This document shows positions 10,395 through 20,295 of a stretch of DNA of 64,000 nt, one piece after another; the first letter of the stretch is position 1; the number at the start of each line of letters is the position of its first letter. The position numbers and the translations under genes are program-made. The stretch is from positions 2,356,001 through 2,420,000 of the forward strand of contig NW_027184084.1 of the NCBI RefSeq assembly GCF_041296385.1, read 5' to 3'. Origin of the DNA: Aphelocoma coerulescens (Eukaryota; Chordata; Aves; Passeriformes; Corvidae). The notes under the pieces were generated by a model. That model had not been told where the DNA came from and made no database searches. It saw nothing but the letters and a program-made list of their open reading frames with translations.

Positions 10395-10913
10395 ATTATC
10401 TTCTTTTGTATCAGTCTCTGTTTTCTCAGTTGTTTCAGGAGCAGAAGCCTTCTTAACTCTGGAGTAGTGAATCCAGGGTCCTTTGCCTGCGACTGTGACT
10501 GCAGTGAGGGTGGTCAGCAAAATCTGGAATGGTCCTCTCCACTTGGCCTGTAGAGGATCATTGTCCCACCACTTGACATAGACCTATTCTCCAGGCTGGA
10601 AGGGATGTGCAGGTGTGTCCAGTCCTATGCGTCTGGATAACACAATGTAATTCTGGAGCTTCTGCAAAGTAGAAGTTAAAGCCATTAGATATTTCCGTAA
10701 ATCAAGTTTTCCCCTCATGTGAATTTTACCTGGAACATGGGGAATTTGATATGGCCTGCCATACAATATTTCATAGGGACTGATGTTATCCATCTGCCTC
10801 GGTTGTATGCGGACCCTCAGCAAAGCTATAGGCAAGGCCTGAACCCAGGTCATGGATGTCTCTTGACAAATGTTGCTAATTTGTGCCTTAAGGGTCCCAT
10901 TCATGCGTTCCAC
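10395..10913 (-). pseudogene. pol: ERV1-A integrase, C-terminal half
   Basis: It begins at the interrupted catalytic Glu context (VERMNGTLK) and continues through a gamma-like core (YEILYGRPYQIP). After a stop near 10584 comes the C-terminal DNA-binding domain with a WRGPFQILL block of GPY/F type. The upstream half is at 16713-17340; ERVK-B sits between them. The target duplication TTCCAC (GTGGAA on the coding strand) spans the Val-Glu codons, so the insertion hit the active-site glutamate. Confidence 0.88.
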
Positions 10914-11290
10914 TATTACCGCAGACCTGGTTCCTACGGTATAGCACCGTGTCCCACAGCCATAGGGAGGAGGAGGAGGAGAAGACGCCAGCAGGCAGGA
11001 GTTGTGCAGCAAGATTGATTTATTTAATTATTTTACAAACTCTTTTATAGACTTTTTTCTTCATAGCCTAATTGGACAAAGGGCCAGCCACCCCTTGGGG
11101 GTGATTGGCTAAAATCCTAAAACATCCATTGTCAAAATATTTTTCTACTATACCATAAACAAGACTTTTCAAGGTTGCAGGTGTCTGGGTTGTTTACATT
11201 CCCTGCTACCTCTTCTGTGAGAGAGAAAAGTCTCTCACGGACTTAGAAAATAACAAGAAAATCCTCGCTAGCAGCATTTTTGTATCTACA
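10914..11290 (-). repeat. ERVK-B 3' LTR
   Basis: On the minus strand it begins TGTAGATAC behind a polypurine tract (AAAAAGGGGGAAT) and ends in GTAATA. TATA box and AATAAA are present as in the 5' copy. Confidence 0.95.
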
Positions 11291-11419
11291 ATTCCCCCTT
11301 TTTGTTTTATAAGATAACAACTCTACTATTAATGCCAAATAGAAATCTACATCAGTTATTAATTCTAAATATGTCCTTAAGGCTTTAACTATCTGACTCC
11401 ATAACAAGAAATTTAAAGT

Positions 11420-12784
11420 TCAGTCTCTGCTTGTGGAAGGACCATCCCAGTCTCTGCTTGTAGAAGGACCATCTGCCTGATGGTTGACATCCTGGTCATC
11501 ATCAGAAGAGTCATTAGGCTGATGATCTACATTCTGGTCGCCATTTGGATGATTGGCGTTCTGGTCATCATTCAGGGGTTGCCTGTTCTGCCTCTGGTGC
11601 CGTAGGTCAGGGCGAACGCATTTTGAAGGTAGCCACTGTATCCCAGTATCTGTGGAAACGCAAGCATACCCACGACCCCAAACGATAAGCTCATGTGGGC
11701 CTTCCCACTGGTTAGTGAGTAAATTCCGCACCCAGACTCTTGCCCGGGGCAGTTGTCTGTCGCCTGCAGACTGCAATGAGAAAAAATGATTCAGAATAAC
11801 AGGATTATTTGAATTTTGTGGTACTGTAAGGTGATTAATTGTATACAAAGCTTTTGCTAGTCGGCTCTGTGGGGTTTCTCCATGCATTCCCCTTTTCTGT
11901 TTGTCCAAAACACGCTTCAAGGTACCATGAGCACGTTCAACAATGGCTTGGCCAGTAGGAGAATGTGGGATACCAAAGGTATGGTCTACACCCCACAGGT
12001 GTAAAAACTGCCGCGTCTTCTCCGAGGCGTAGGCAGGACCATTATCGGTTTTCACAGAAGCTGGCACGCCCAGGACTGAGAAAGCCAATTTCCAATGGGC
12101 AATGACATCACGGCCCTTCTCTCCAGTGTGAGCAGTAGCCCACATAGCCGAGGAGAAAGTGTCAATAGACACGTGCACATATTTCAGCCAACCAAATTCA
12201 GGGATGTGAGTTACATCCGTTTGCCAAATCTGCAAGGCTTTTAGCCCTCTGGGGTTTACCCCCGCTGGCAAAGGCGCAGCGAGTCCATGACAGTCAGCAC
12301 AAGCGCTGACAATGTCGCGCGCCTCGGTTGGCGTTAAATGAAACAGCTTCTGCAGGGTATGTGCACTGTGATGGAAGAAACCGTGTGATGCCTTGGCTTG
12401 TGCAATTTTGTCAGGCTGAGGCCCTACCCATGCAGGGTTGGCCAGCATGTCAGCCCTGGCATTGCCTTCCGTTAGAAACCCTGGTAAATTGGTGTGGCTT
12501 CGAATGTGCAGAATGTAATACGGATGCACTCAAGCCTGAACTGCAGACCACAAGGTTTGCAACAGCGAAAACAGAGCCGCATTGTTCACCTCCTTCAGAA
12601 GGGAACAATCTAAGCGTTGGGTGATATCTGCTACATAAGCAGAGTCAGTAACCAAATTCAAAGGTTCCTGTGAGAATCGCTGAAAAGCCATGGTAACAGC
12701 CCTTAATTCAACTAACTGAGCAGAGTCTGACTCGGATTGGTGTGTTAATGAACCACCACAAAGGCAGTGTAGGATACTGTGCAC
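11420..12784 (-). pseudogene. pol: ERVK-B pol remnant: RNase H tail plus nearly intact integrase
   Basis: The RNase H tail (12530-12784) joins directly to the post-protease leader at about 12734, the same junction as in ERVK-A and ERVK-D. One TGA (a CGA context in ERVK-A) separates it from a 369-codon frame (11420-12529). That frame holds the last RNase H Asp (ARAD), the integrase HHCC domain (HHSAH, CADC), catalytic WQTDVTH and KTDNGPA, VERAHG with the Glu, and the C-terminal domain. The last ~50 residues are rich in Asn, Asp and His and end in a duplicated PSTSRD motif. The integrase triad is intact, but RT is missing. Confidence 0.92.
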
Positions 12785-12786
12785 TC

Positions 12787-13599
12787 TTACACACAGTGAC
12801 CCCTGCTAAAATTTGTCCCAATCCGTACGCCCCAAGCTGCCAACACATCCCGTCCCCAAAGGTTACAGGAAGTGGTAGCAACATAAGGCCTAATTGTAGC
12901 TGTGTGTCCCTCTGAATCCTTTACCACCACAGGCCGTTCACTTAAATAGCTCTGTGTGGTTCCTCCTAATCCTGCGATGGCCGATCCCACCGGGGCTAAA
13001 GGCCATGAGGGAGGCCACGCAGAGAAGGAGATGATAGTTACATCAGCACCCGTATCAATCAAACCTCGAAGCTGAGTCCGGGGTGGATGGGCGTTCGGCA
13101 GGATCAGGGTACATGTCATCTGTGGCCTTTGGTCAGAGATGTCTGCGGTCCAGAAGGCCTGTGGAAGTCCCGTAGATCCACTGCCGTTATCTTCCTGAAT
13201 TTGTTCTACCCTGGGGACACAAGACTTAAAAGGCACTAATTTAGCAAGGCAGGTCTTTTCAGGAATAGTTACAGGGGGTTTTTGTGTGGAGACCATAGCG
13301 CCAATCTGACCTTTAAAGTCAGCATCAGTAACTCCTGAGTGCACTTAGATTCCTTGATAGGCAACATCAGGTTTTCCCACCAGCATCGCACTGGATCCCT
13401 GGGCTAAGGGTCCATATGCATCCAAGGGAACCTTATAAATACCGCTAGAGTCTAAGACGACTGCGGCTGCGGTGTGGACGTCAAACCCGTCTGATCCGTG
13501 GGGACCGTCTGATCCCTGGGTGCTGTCTCTAGGGTGGCTGGGTAGGCCTGTGCCTGTACCTGTGCCACTCTCTGGGGGAGTGACTGCATCGGAGAGCAA
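12787..13599 (-). pseudogene. pro: ERVK-B dUTPase-protease
   Basis: The frame overlaps the end of gag and is reached by a -1 slip at GGGAAAC (13626-13632 on this strand). A dUTPase-like domain is followed by a protease with DTGAD. One stop (about 13342-13344), a Leu TTA codon in ERVK-A, interrupts the dUTPase. One T is missing from the pro-pol slippery run, so this copy reads on to a TAA at 12787. Confidence 0.9.
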
Positions 13600-16202
13600 T
13601 TCCCGCTCCTTGCACCCCGGTGGAAGTTTCCCGACAAAGGCCGACCATCGGCATGAGTCCGGGATCTACAGTAGCCCGTACAATGGCCTGGCCTGCCACA
13701 CCTCTTGCACGGGGGGAACAGTGTGTTCTCTTTTTGGCTCGGCTTAGGCCGCTTCCGTTTCTTCACCTGTTTTGGTGGCTTTGGTTCACGACCAGAAGAT
13801 GCGTGAACAGGCTGCAGGAACGCAGCCAAGGCAGACCTTTTCTGGCTCCCAGATCCCACCTTAGAGCAGGCCTCGACCATGTCTGTTACCTCAGGGTCCC
13901 CTGGTAAGGCATCTATGATTTTTCTGCACTCCTCGTTTGCATTATCTCTCACTAACTGCCTTAACAACATCTGTCTTAACCCGTCATCCTCAACCTGCTT
14001 CTCAAGAGAAGCAGCGACTTTATCTACAAAGGAGAGGAATGACTCTGATTTGCCTTGAACTATTTCAGTATATCGCTTTCTGGGCGCAGACAACTCTATG
14101 GTTTTCAACAGGGCAGCCATGCCGACCTGTTGAGCTTGCTGCAGGATGCTAGAGGGCAAGTTACCCTGTAGACTGGGATCAGAGAAGGGACCAGTCCCCA
14201 TCAAAGCATCCACTCCTGCTGTGTGTCTAGGATCAGCAGCAGGGAGCTGCATATTTGCTAATGCAGTCTTGCCGGCCAGCTTTCTCCAGGTTTTCTCAAA
14301 AACTAGAAATTGTACAGGTTGAAATAGAATTTGACCTAAGTGTCTGATATCAAATGGAGAAAGCAAATCCGTATTTATCACCCTTATTATCTGCATAACC
14401 TCAGCAGAACCTAGTCCATATTGTGCCACCTTGGATTGGAGGTCCTGGGCAACTTTCCAGGCAATTACCTCATGCTTGTCATGCTCCCCTGAATCTGGGA
14501 GAGCCTTATACACTGGGAAAGCTTGGATCTCCCCTTTAGGGGAAGCACTACCATCCTGAACTTCTGGCACCGCCTGTGGATGGAGTGTAACAGCTCCCCG
14601 GTTACCCCCAGAATCCTCAGATCTATATGGCATTCCAAGGATTTCTAATGACCTCCAGTCACCCTCCTCCAATGCTCGCATCTTAAGGGACTCTGAGAAG
14701 CGATTGTAATGCGTCGGACGCACTGTTACTGTGCAGTCCTGAAAGGTCCAGGGGCGAGACCGGCGCAGCCTTTTTCTTCGCCGCGCGGCTACAGCCGCCT
14801 GACGACCTGGGGCCAGCACCTCATCTGCCTCACTGCCTGACAAGGAGTCATCAGGCAAAGGCAACTTTGGGGTGCTGGGAGTGAACAGAAATGTACGTGG
14901 AGGGGCACTTTGGCTAAGTTCGCTAGAGGCAGAACAGACAGGACAGACTGCAGCTGGCTGCGCGGCAGTTTTTACAGCAGTTTCTATACGGGAGGCCGTC
15001 TCGGCCAGCCCCGACCGAACTGGTACTGGAACCGCTGCCGCCGTCTCTGAGGCTACAGCCGCTCTCGGCGCCGCCGCCTCTGGCACAGCAGCTGCGTTCG
15101 GCGCGGTCGCCACTGCCGCTGCTGTTTCGCGCTCCCCAGCCGCGCCCGGCGCTGCCGCCGCCGGCCCGTTCTCGGGGGTCGCTCTGGGCGCTTCCCCCCC
15201 TGCCCGCTGCTCCGCAGCCGCCGTCTCTGGCCGCATCTCAGCAGCCGCTGCCGGGTTTTGCCGCGGCTGCGCCGCTTCCGAGTTCGCCGCCGGCCGCGCC
15301 GTTTCTCGGCTCGGAGCCGCGTCTCCCGCAGATGGCGGGGGGGGCGCGGGCGGCGCGGGCGGCGCTGGTTCGGGCATTCGCCGATCTAGCAGGGTGAGGA
15401 GTTCCTCCATCCTTCGGGATAAGTTTGGCAGCTCCATCAGAAAAGGCAAATGCTGCATTAAAAGGTCGATGGCTCGGTTCTGCGACTGTGCAGAACAGTC
15501 CAGCGTCAGGGAGGGCAGCGGACCACACCCAGGGAGTCCCGGGGCAGGCACGCCCGGCGCTACGCCGGCTAAGAAGTTAGATCCAGGTCCGTACGGAACC
15601 GAGCTAGGAGCCTCTCTGGGCATCCAAGTGGCTAAGTCGCTGATCTGAGGCCCTGGATAAGCCGTGGCCGCTGCCCAGCCGAACGGCAAGGCAGGCTGTG
15701 CGCCATCTCTCTGCCCTGACCCCCCCGCCTCTGGCGGCGCGGGGTTGCTGGAGGCTGTGGAGTCCTGCGATTGTGCAGGGTGAGCCGGCGCAGGCTCTGC
15801 CTGTGGAGCCGGGGGGGTTTTTCTGAATCCATTATCATTTTCCCCGGAAACCCAGTCAACGGGGCCCCCCTCGGACATTCCTCCGTCACTCATCACCGAG
15901 ATAGGCGAGCCAGCCCTGCTATCACAGTCAAGGTCTGTCAGCAGGATAAATAATGAACGCCAGGTTTTGTATAATTCTAACGCTGCTGAGTCCCCAGTCG
16001 GGAGCTCCTGTCGGACAGCGCATCCGAGTTCCTGCCATAAGGCAAAGTCCAGGGCACTATCTCTGTCCATGGAAATCCCTTTTAAAGTAGCCCAGTCTAA
16101 TAATTCCCGAACTGAGTTTTCAGGAATGGAGGTGCGCAATATGCTAAACACACCTTTCCAGACCAGCATCGCAGCTTCGGTATGTGAGCCGCTGTTTGCC
16201 AT
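13452..16202 (-). CDS. gag: ERVK-B Gag polyprotein, intact (916 aa)
   Basis: This is the structural polyprotein that would assemble the virus-like particle and package RNA. The frame is uninterrupted from an ATG 127 bases after the 5' LTR. Matrix is about residues 1-110. A long Ala/Pro-rich linker with proline runs (about 110-450) follows, then a basic cluster RRRKRLRRSR (about 470). Capsid runs from about 557 to 780 and includes the major homology region (IVQGKSESFLSF, about 712). Nucleocapsid has one CCHC knuckle, CKRCGRPGHCTGYC (about 832). No myristoylation glycine follows the start Met. It overlaps pro by about 150 bases. Equivalent genes in ERVK-A, C and D are all broken. Confidence 0.95.
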   Translation of the reverse strand: MANSGSHTEAAMLVWKGVFSILRTSIPENSVRELLDWATLKGISMDRDSALDFALWQELGCAVRQELPTGDSAALELYKTWRSLFILLTDLDCDSRAGSPISVMSDGGMSEGGPVDWVSGENDNGFRKTPPAPQAEPAPAHPAQSQDSTASSNPAPPEAGGSGQRDGAQPALPFGWAAATAYPGPQISDLATWMPREAPSSVPYGPGSNFLAGVAPGVPAPGLPGCGPLPSLTLDCSAQSQNRAIDLLMQHLPFLMELPNLSRRMEELLTLLDRRMPEPAPPAPPAPPPPSAGDAAPSRETARPAANSEAAQPRQNPAAAAEMRPETAAAEQRAGGEAPRATPENGPAAAAPGAAGERETAAAVATAPNAAAVPEAAAPRAAVASETAAAVPVPVRSGLAETASRIETAVKTAAQPAAVCPVCSASSELSQSAPPRTFLFTPSTPKLPLPDDSLSGSEADEVLAPGRQAAVAARRRKRLRRSRPWTFQDCTVTVRPTHYNRFSESLKMRALEEGDWRSLEILGMPYRSEDSGGNRGAVTLHPQAVPEVQDGSASPKGEIQAFPVYKALPDSGEHDKHEVIAWKVAQDLQSKVAQYGLGSAEVMQIIRVINTDLLSPFDIRHLGQILFQPVQFLVFEKTWRKLAGKTALANMQLPAADPRHTAGVDALMGTGPFSDPSLQGNLPSSILQQAQQVGMAALLKTIELSAPRKRYTEIVQGKSESFLSFVDKVAASLEKQVEDDGLRQMLLRQLVRDNANEECRKIIDALPGDPEVTDMVEACSKVGSGSQKRSALAAFLQPVHASSGREPKPPKQVKKRKRPKPSQKENTLFPPCKRCGRPGHCTGYCRSRTHADGRPLSGNFHRGARSGNCSPMQSLPQRVAQVQAQAYPATLETAPRDQTVPTDQTGLTSTPQPQSS

Positions 16203-16308
16203 TTCTCAGTTCTGTCGGACCTCCCGGTCCCGGGGGGCAAAGGGGAGCAGCGTACCTCTAGGGGAATTCGGCTTGGCTCGCAGCAGCAGGACACTTCAGA
16301 GAGTGCCG

Positions 16309-16327
16309 ATCACGTCGGGCAGCACCA
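16309..16327 (-). promoter_or_regulatory. ERVK-B primer-binding site, tRNA-Trp-like
   Basis: Three bases after the 5' LTR the minus strand reads TGGTGCTGCCCGACGTGAT. This resembles the complement of the tRNA-Trp 3' end (the alpharetroviral primer) with a few differences. ERVK-C has TGGTGAACCCCGATGTGT at 26216-26233, and ERVK-D a more decayed version at about 52995-53011. Confidence 0.75.
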
Positions 16328-16329
16328 AA

Positions 16330-16706
16330 TATTACCGCAGGCCTGGTTCCTACGGTATAGCACCTTGTCCCGCAGCCATAGGGAGGAGGAGGAGGAGAAG
16401 ACGCCAGCAGGCAGGAGTTGTGCAGCAAGATTGATTTATTTAATTATTTTACAAACTCTTTTATAGACTTTTTTCTTCATAGCCTAATTGGACAAAGGGC
16501 CAGCCACCCCTTGGGGGTGATTGGCTAAAATCCTAAAACATCCATTGTCAAAATATTTTTCTACTATACCATAAACAAGACTTTTCAAGGTTGCAGGTGT
16601 CTGGGTTGTTTACATTCCCTGCTACCTCTTCTGTGAGAGAGAAAAGTCTCTCACGGACTTAGAAAATAACAAGAAAATCCTTGCTAGCAGCATTTTTGTA
16701 ACTACA
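16330..16706 (-). repeat. ERVK-B 5' LTR with promoter
   Basis: On the minus strand the TATA box (TATAAAA) is at 16459-16465 and the polyadenylation signal AATAAA at 16435-16440. This places the promoter so that gag is transcribed leftwards. It differs from the 3' LTR at five positions by eye. Confidence 0.94.
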
Positions 16707-16712
16707 TTCCAC

Positions 16713-17899
16713 CTTACCACTTGCTTGGGGACTGTAAGGTGTGTGCAGATCCCAAGCAATTCCCAAAATTCAGCTAACTTCTTGAATCACATTTGCAAGA
16801 AAATGTGGTCCCCTGTCTGAGGACATACCCAAAGGAACCCCAAACCTTGGAATTATATGATTAAACAAAACTTTCACAACCTCCTTGGCTGTGTTAGTGC
16901 AGCAGGGGTAAGCTTCAGGCCATCCACTGAAAGTGTCAACCAATACGAGTACCCGTATCCTTCTTTGTGTGGTAACTCAGCAAAGTCTATTTGCCAGTAA
17001 TCTCCAGGAAGATCCCCTGCCTTTGTTATTCCTAGCACAACTCTTTTCCTAGTATCAGGATTGTTTTTGCAGCAGATCTCACACTCGCTCACTACCGATT
17101 GTACAATATCTGTCCTTCCCTTTCCTATTACTACCTTTTTTAGATGTTTCAGAAGATTTTCAACCCTGAAATGTGTGCTTTCATGTTCTCTTCGAGCTAG
17201 CTCTGGAAGGATTAGAGGTGGGACTACAACCTGATTTGCAGGTGTGACAGCCCATCCATTTTCTGTGATCTCAGCCTTAAGAAACATAATTAAGTTGTGG
17301 TCTGGCCTGATCATATTTTGGGGTGAACTCTGACAAATCAATCTTTTTTTGTGGAATTACTGCAAAAATACCTTTTTCTGCAGCTCCTTTTGCTGTTTTA
17401 TCAGCAAAGTGATTTCCCAATTCTGGAGTGGTTTTCCCTTTCTGGTGACCCCTACAATGCATGATGGCTACTTCTGTGGGTTTTTTGATGCTCTCTAAGA
17501 GGGCAAGGATTTGTTCAGCATGTTTGATCTGGTTACCCTGAGCGTTCAACAGTCCTCTCTCCTTCCAGATGGCTCCATGGGCATGGACAACACTAAATGC
17601 ATATTTAGAGTCAGTCCATATATTTACCTTCTTTCCTTCGCTCAGGTCCAGGGCCCTCGTTAATGCAAACAGTTCAGCTTTCTGCAAAGACACATCTGCT
17701 GATAGGGCCTTTGCCTCGATCACCTTGTCCTGGGTTGTTACTGCATAACCTGTCATTCGTTTACCATTTCTCATGAAGCTGCTCCTGTCTGTAAACAGCT
17801 CCCAGTCTGGATTTTCAAGGGGCACGTCCTTCAGGTCTGGTCTGCTGGAATAGACCTCCTTGATTGTCTGCAAACAGTCATGCTCAGGCACATCATCAG
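16713..17899 (-). pseudogene. pol: ERV1-A RNase H and integrase, N-terminal half
   Basis: RNase H (17340-17899) shows FTDRSS, QKAEL, WTDSKY and NHFADK, the four acidic positions of a gamma-like RNase H. A frameshift near 17300-17340 leads into integrase: HHCC zinc domain (HESTHF, CEIC), first catalytic Asp in WQIDFAE and second in MSSDRGPHF (about 16820). The gene stops at the ERVK-B insertion at 16712. The upstream end is cut by ERVL-A at 17899. Confidence 0.9.
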
Positions 17900-18465
17900 T
17901 GTCCTGGGTTGCAGTGTATTCTATTACCATCCTCATGAGCCGTTGAAATCAGGTGGGGCAGTGTTTCCTTGCCTCCTCCCCCCAGACTATCTTCTGTTAA
18001 TGGCCCATCATTGTCCTGCCACATGACTCAGATATAACTCCCTCCAAACTATCTTCTGTTAATGAGCCTAATCAACACTTGGCCTCATGACTCATTACCC
18101 CATTGTGAGATGCTCCACACAGAGAGAGGAACCAAGCATCCCATCGTGGATATAATCTGAGATGCTGAACACCAGAGACAACCCTTTCCACTGGATTTCC
18201 AGAGGACAGGAGCTACACAGCCACCACTGGACTTTCTGAAGAAAAGCAGACCCTTTTTCTACAGGATCACCACTTCAGAGGACTGCAGCCACCATTCTAC
18301 CAGACTGCTACCACCACCCTGCCTAACAGGGACTCAGGTTGTATCTTGACTCTGTCAGTGTGAACCAGTGTTTTCTTTTAGTTTTTTTTTCCTTTTCTTT
18401 AATTTCCCCATTGAATTGTTATTCCGACTTGGTGCCTCCCACTGGTTTGTTTTCAAACTAGTACA
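17900..18465 (+). repeat. ERVL-A 5' LTR
   Basis: It starts TGTCCTGGGTTG and ends CTAGTACA. It is about 62 bp longer than the 3' LTR because a block around CTATCTTCTGTTAATG occurs twice here (about 17982-18066). The solo LTR at 45510-46061 has the long form too, so the 3' LTR probably lost the duplicated block. Confidence 0.9.
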
Positions 18466-18470
18466 TAATC

Positions 18471-18488
18471 TGGTGCCCAACGTTTGGC
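18471..18488 (+). promoter_or_regulatory. ERVL-A primer-binding site, tRNA-Lys-like
   Basis: TGGTGCCCAACGTTTGGC lies five bases after the 5' LTR. It differs at a few positions from the tRNA-Lys(1,2) primer site used by spumaviruses and some other retroviruses. ERVL-B has a related but more diverged site at 57370-57387. Confidence 0.7.
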
Positions 18489-18543
18489 CTGCTCTGAGAG
18501 AAAGTCAGAATTACAATTTTGTATAAACAGAAACCTATTCACC

Positions 18544-20295
18544 ATGGTGCTCAGCTTGTCTACATGGGTACTGTATCTTGCTCTCTATATTTTTCCTCAC
18601 ATGGGGAACTACCTGCCTGTTGTATTACTCCTGTTAAAACCAGGGAATGGTATGAGAATTGCTTTATTGGTTTATTATGTCTATAGCATAATAACCTGCG
18701 AGGCAATGAATACCATTCGGGATATATACTCAATTTTGTTTGGCTGTCCTAGTCTGGGCTCCTATGTCTGGGATCTCTTCAACAATCGCACCCAGCCCCT
18801 GGTGGGAGGAGTAGAGAGTGGTTTCTTCCAGCCTTTCAGGCCAGGCACAGCAGTTTTTGAAAATATTGAGTTCCCTCTGGATGTTAAGGATGGTATAATC
18901 TTCTTGTCAGTTCTATTCTCTTTTTTCTCCATGGCCTGCATTGTGTACACTATGCTTACAAACAAAACACTACTTAGTGTGGTGCAATGTCTGCTTGAGG
19001 AGGAGGTAAAAAGGAGCAAAGCAACAGCATCCATGTCTACACAGACTGTCACAGAGGAGAAAGAAACCAAATGCAAAACAACAGCGCCCATGTTTACGCA
19101 GACTGTCACAGAGGAGAAAGAAACCAAAAGCACTGTCAGTGTCCCCATGCAAACCAGCACTGAACCAGAACAGCCTAAACCAATTGCAGTTGCCCCTGTT
19201 CAGAAGAAGAAATCAAAAAGCAAATCAGTCCGCATAGTGACTGACGAGGATGCAGCAGGACCTTCGCACCCAGCAGAAGAGGCAGAGCCAGAGATCATCA
19301 CTCGGTCGCTATCCCTGGGTGAGCTGCGTGACCTGCGGAGGGAATTCACGCGCCAGATGAACAAGTCCATCCTGACCTGGCTGCTCCACATCTGGGACAC
19401 TGCAGCCAATGACACCATTCTAGACGGAAGTGAGGCCAGGCAACTGGGATCTCTGTCCCGGGATGTGGTCATTGACCAGGGGATCGGGAGAACCCAAGAA
19501 ACTCTCAGCCTCTGGCAGCGACTGCTGACAAGTGTAAGGGACCGGTACCTTTGTAAAGAAGACCTCCAGGTGCACCAAGGAAAATGGAGCACAATGGAAC
19601 AAGGTATCCGGTGCCTGAGGGAATTGGCTGTGCTGGAGATCATTTTCTCAGAAGACGAGAGATTTCCTAAGAGCCCAGATGGTGTCCAGTGCACGTCACA
19701 GATGTGGTTGAGGTTCGCACGCCTTGGACCAGAGATATACTCCCGTTACCTGGCAACACTGCAATGGAGGGAAGGCGAGGACAGGGTGGGCGTCTTGGTG
19801 AACAAACTGAGGATTTACGAGGACACTGTCACAGCCCCGTTTCGCACCCATGTCTCATCCGTGGAAACAAGTCTTTTGGCTGAGCAAGTCCGGAGCTTGA
19901 TTGAAGAAGGCCATCAGAAACTGAAAAAGGACCTTAAGGAGGAGATTTACCACTTCTCGCCAGAACCAACAAGAGTCTCTGCCATTAGGAGCTGGCATCT
20001 CCCAACCAGGGAGAGAGGATACACCCCACGAGGTAATCTCTGGTTTTTCCTTCAGGAACATGGAGAAGACATGAGTGAGTGGCATGGAAAACCCACCTCC
20101 TCCTTAGCAGCCAGGGTACGTGAACTAAAAAGAGGGGCAACTACCACAAGAAGCGCATCTAGAGTCAACACTGCTCCAGTCTCTCGCACACAGAACTCCA
20201 GACGATACCAGAATGATAGTATGACTGATCCTCTTGAAGGGACCTCAGGAACACATTCACCGGAAGGGAGCAACATGCACCGGAACCAGGAATAG
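18544..20295 (+). CDS. gag: ERVL-A Gag with hydrophobic N-terminus (about 583 aa)
   Basis: The frame is open from 18484, but the ATG at 18544 (context ACCATGG) lies after the primer site and is the likelier start. Residues 2-17, 22-31 and 36-54 are strongly hydrophobic, and another segment lies at about 118-139 (IIFLSVLFSFFSMACIVYTML region). A 19-residue unit (QTVTEEKETK) is tandemly repeated at about 160-205. A capsid-like region then follows (WLLHIWDTAANDTILDGSEARQLGSL onward). No CCHC knuckle is present, as in other ERVL and foamy-like Gags. ERVL-B has a recognisable but broken homologue. Gag ends in a TAG that is in frame with pol. Confidence 0.88.
   Translation: MVLSLSTWVLYLALYIFPHMGNYLPVVLLLLKPGNGMRIALLVYYVYSIITCEAMNTIRDIYSILFGCPSLGSYVWDLFNNRTQPLVGGVESGFFQPFRPGTAVFENIEFPLDVKDGIIFLSVLFSFFSMACIVYTMLTNKTLLSVVQCLLEEEVKRSKATASMSTQTVTEEKETKCKTTAPMFTQTVTEEKETKSTVSVPMQTSTEPEQPKPIAVAPVQKKKSKSKSVRIVTDEDAAGPSHPAEEAEPEIITRSLSLGELRDLRREFTRQMNKSILTWLLHIWDTAANDTILDGSEARQLGSLSRDVVIDQGIGRTQETLSLWQRLLTSVRDRYLCKEDLQVHQGKWSTMEQGIRCLRELAVLEIIFSEDERFPKSPDGVQCTSQMWLRFARLGPEIYSRYLATLQWREGEDRVGVLVNKLRIYEDTVTAPFRTHVSSVETSLLAEQVRSLIEEGHQKLKKDLKEEIYHFSPEPTRVSAIRSWHLPTRERGYTPRGNLWFFLQEHGEDMSEWHGKPTSSLAARVRELKRGATTTRSASRVNTAPVSRTQNSRRYQNDSMTDPLEGTSGTHSPEGSNMHRNQE

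Larger units (their letters stand above)
10914..16706 (-). mobile_element. ERVK-B: complete, young, RT-deleted provirus
   Basis: LTRs at 16330-16706 (5') and 10914-11290 (3') are both 377 bp and differ at 5 positions by eye (about 1.3%). The 6-bp duplication TTCCAC lies at 10908-10913 and 16707-16712. The element carries an uninterrupted gag, a pro with one stop, and a shortened pol lacking reverse transcriptase. It has no env. A degenerate tRNA-Trp primer site follows the 5' LTR. It is the youngest provirus in the left nest. Confidence 0.96.

Noticed and set aside
14872..15648. 258-codon open frame on the plus strand, Ala/Gly-rich
   Set aside because: It is antisense to the GC-rich Ala/Pro linker of the intact ERVK-B gag. 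Composition alone explains the openness, and no domain is recognisable.
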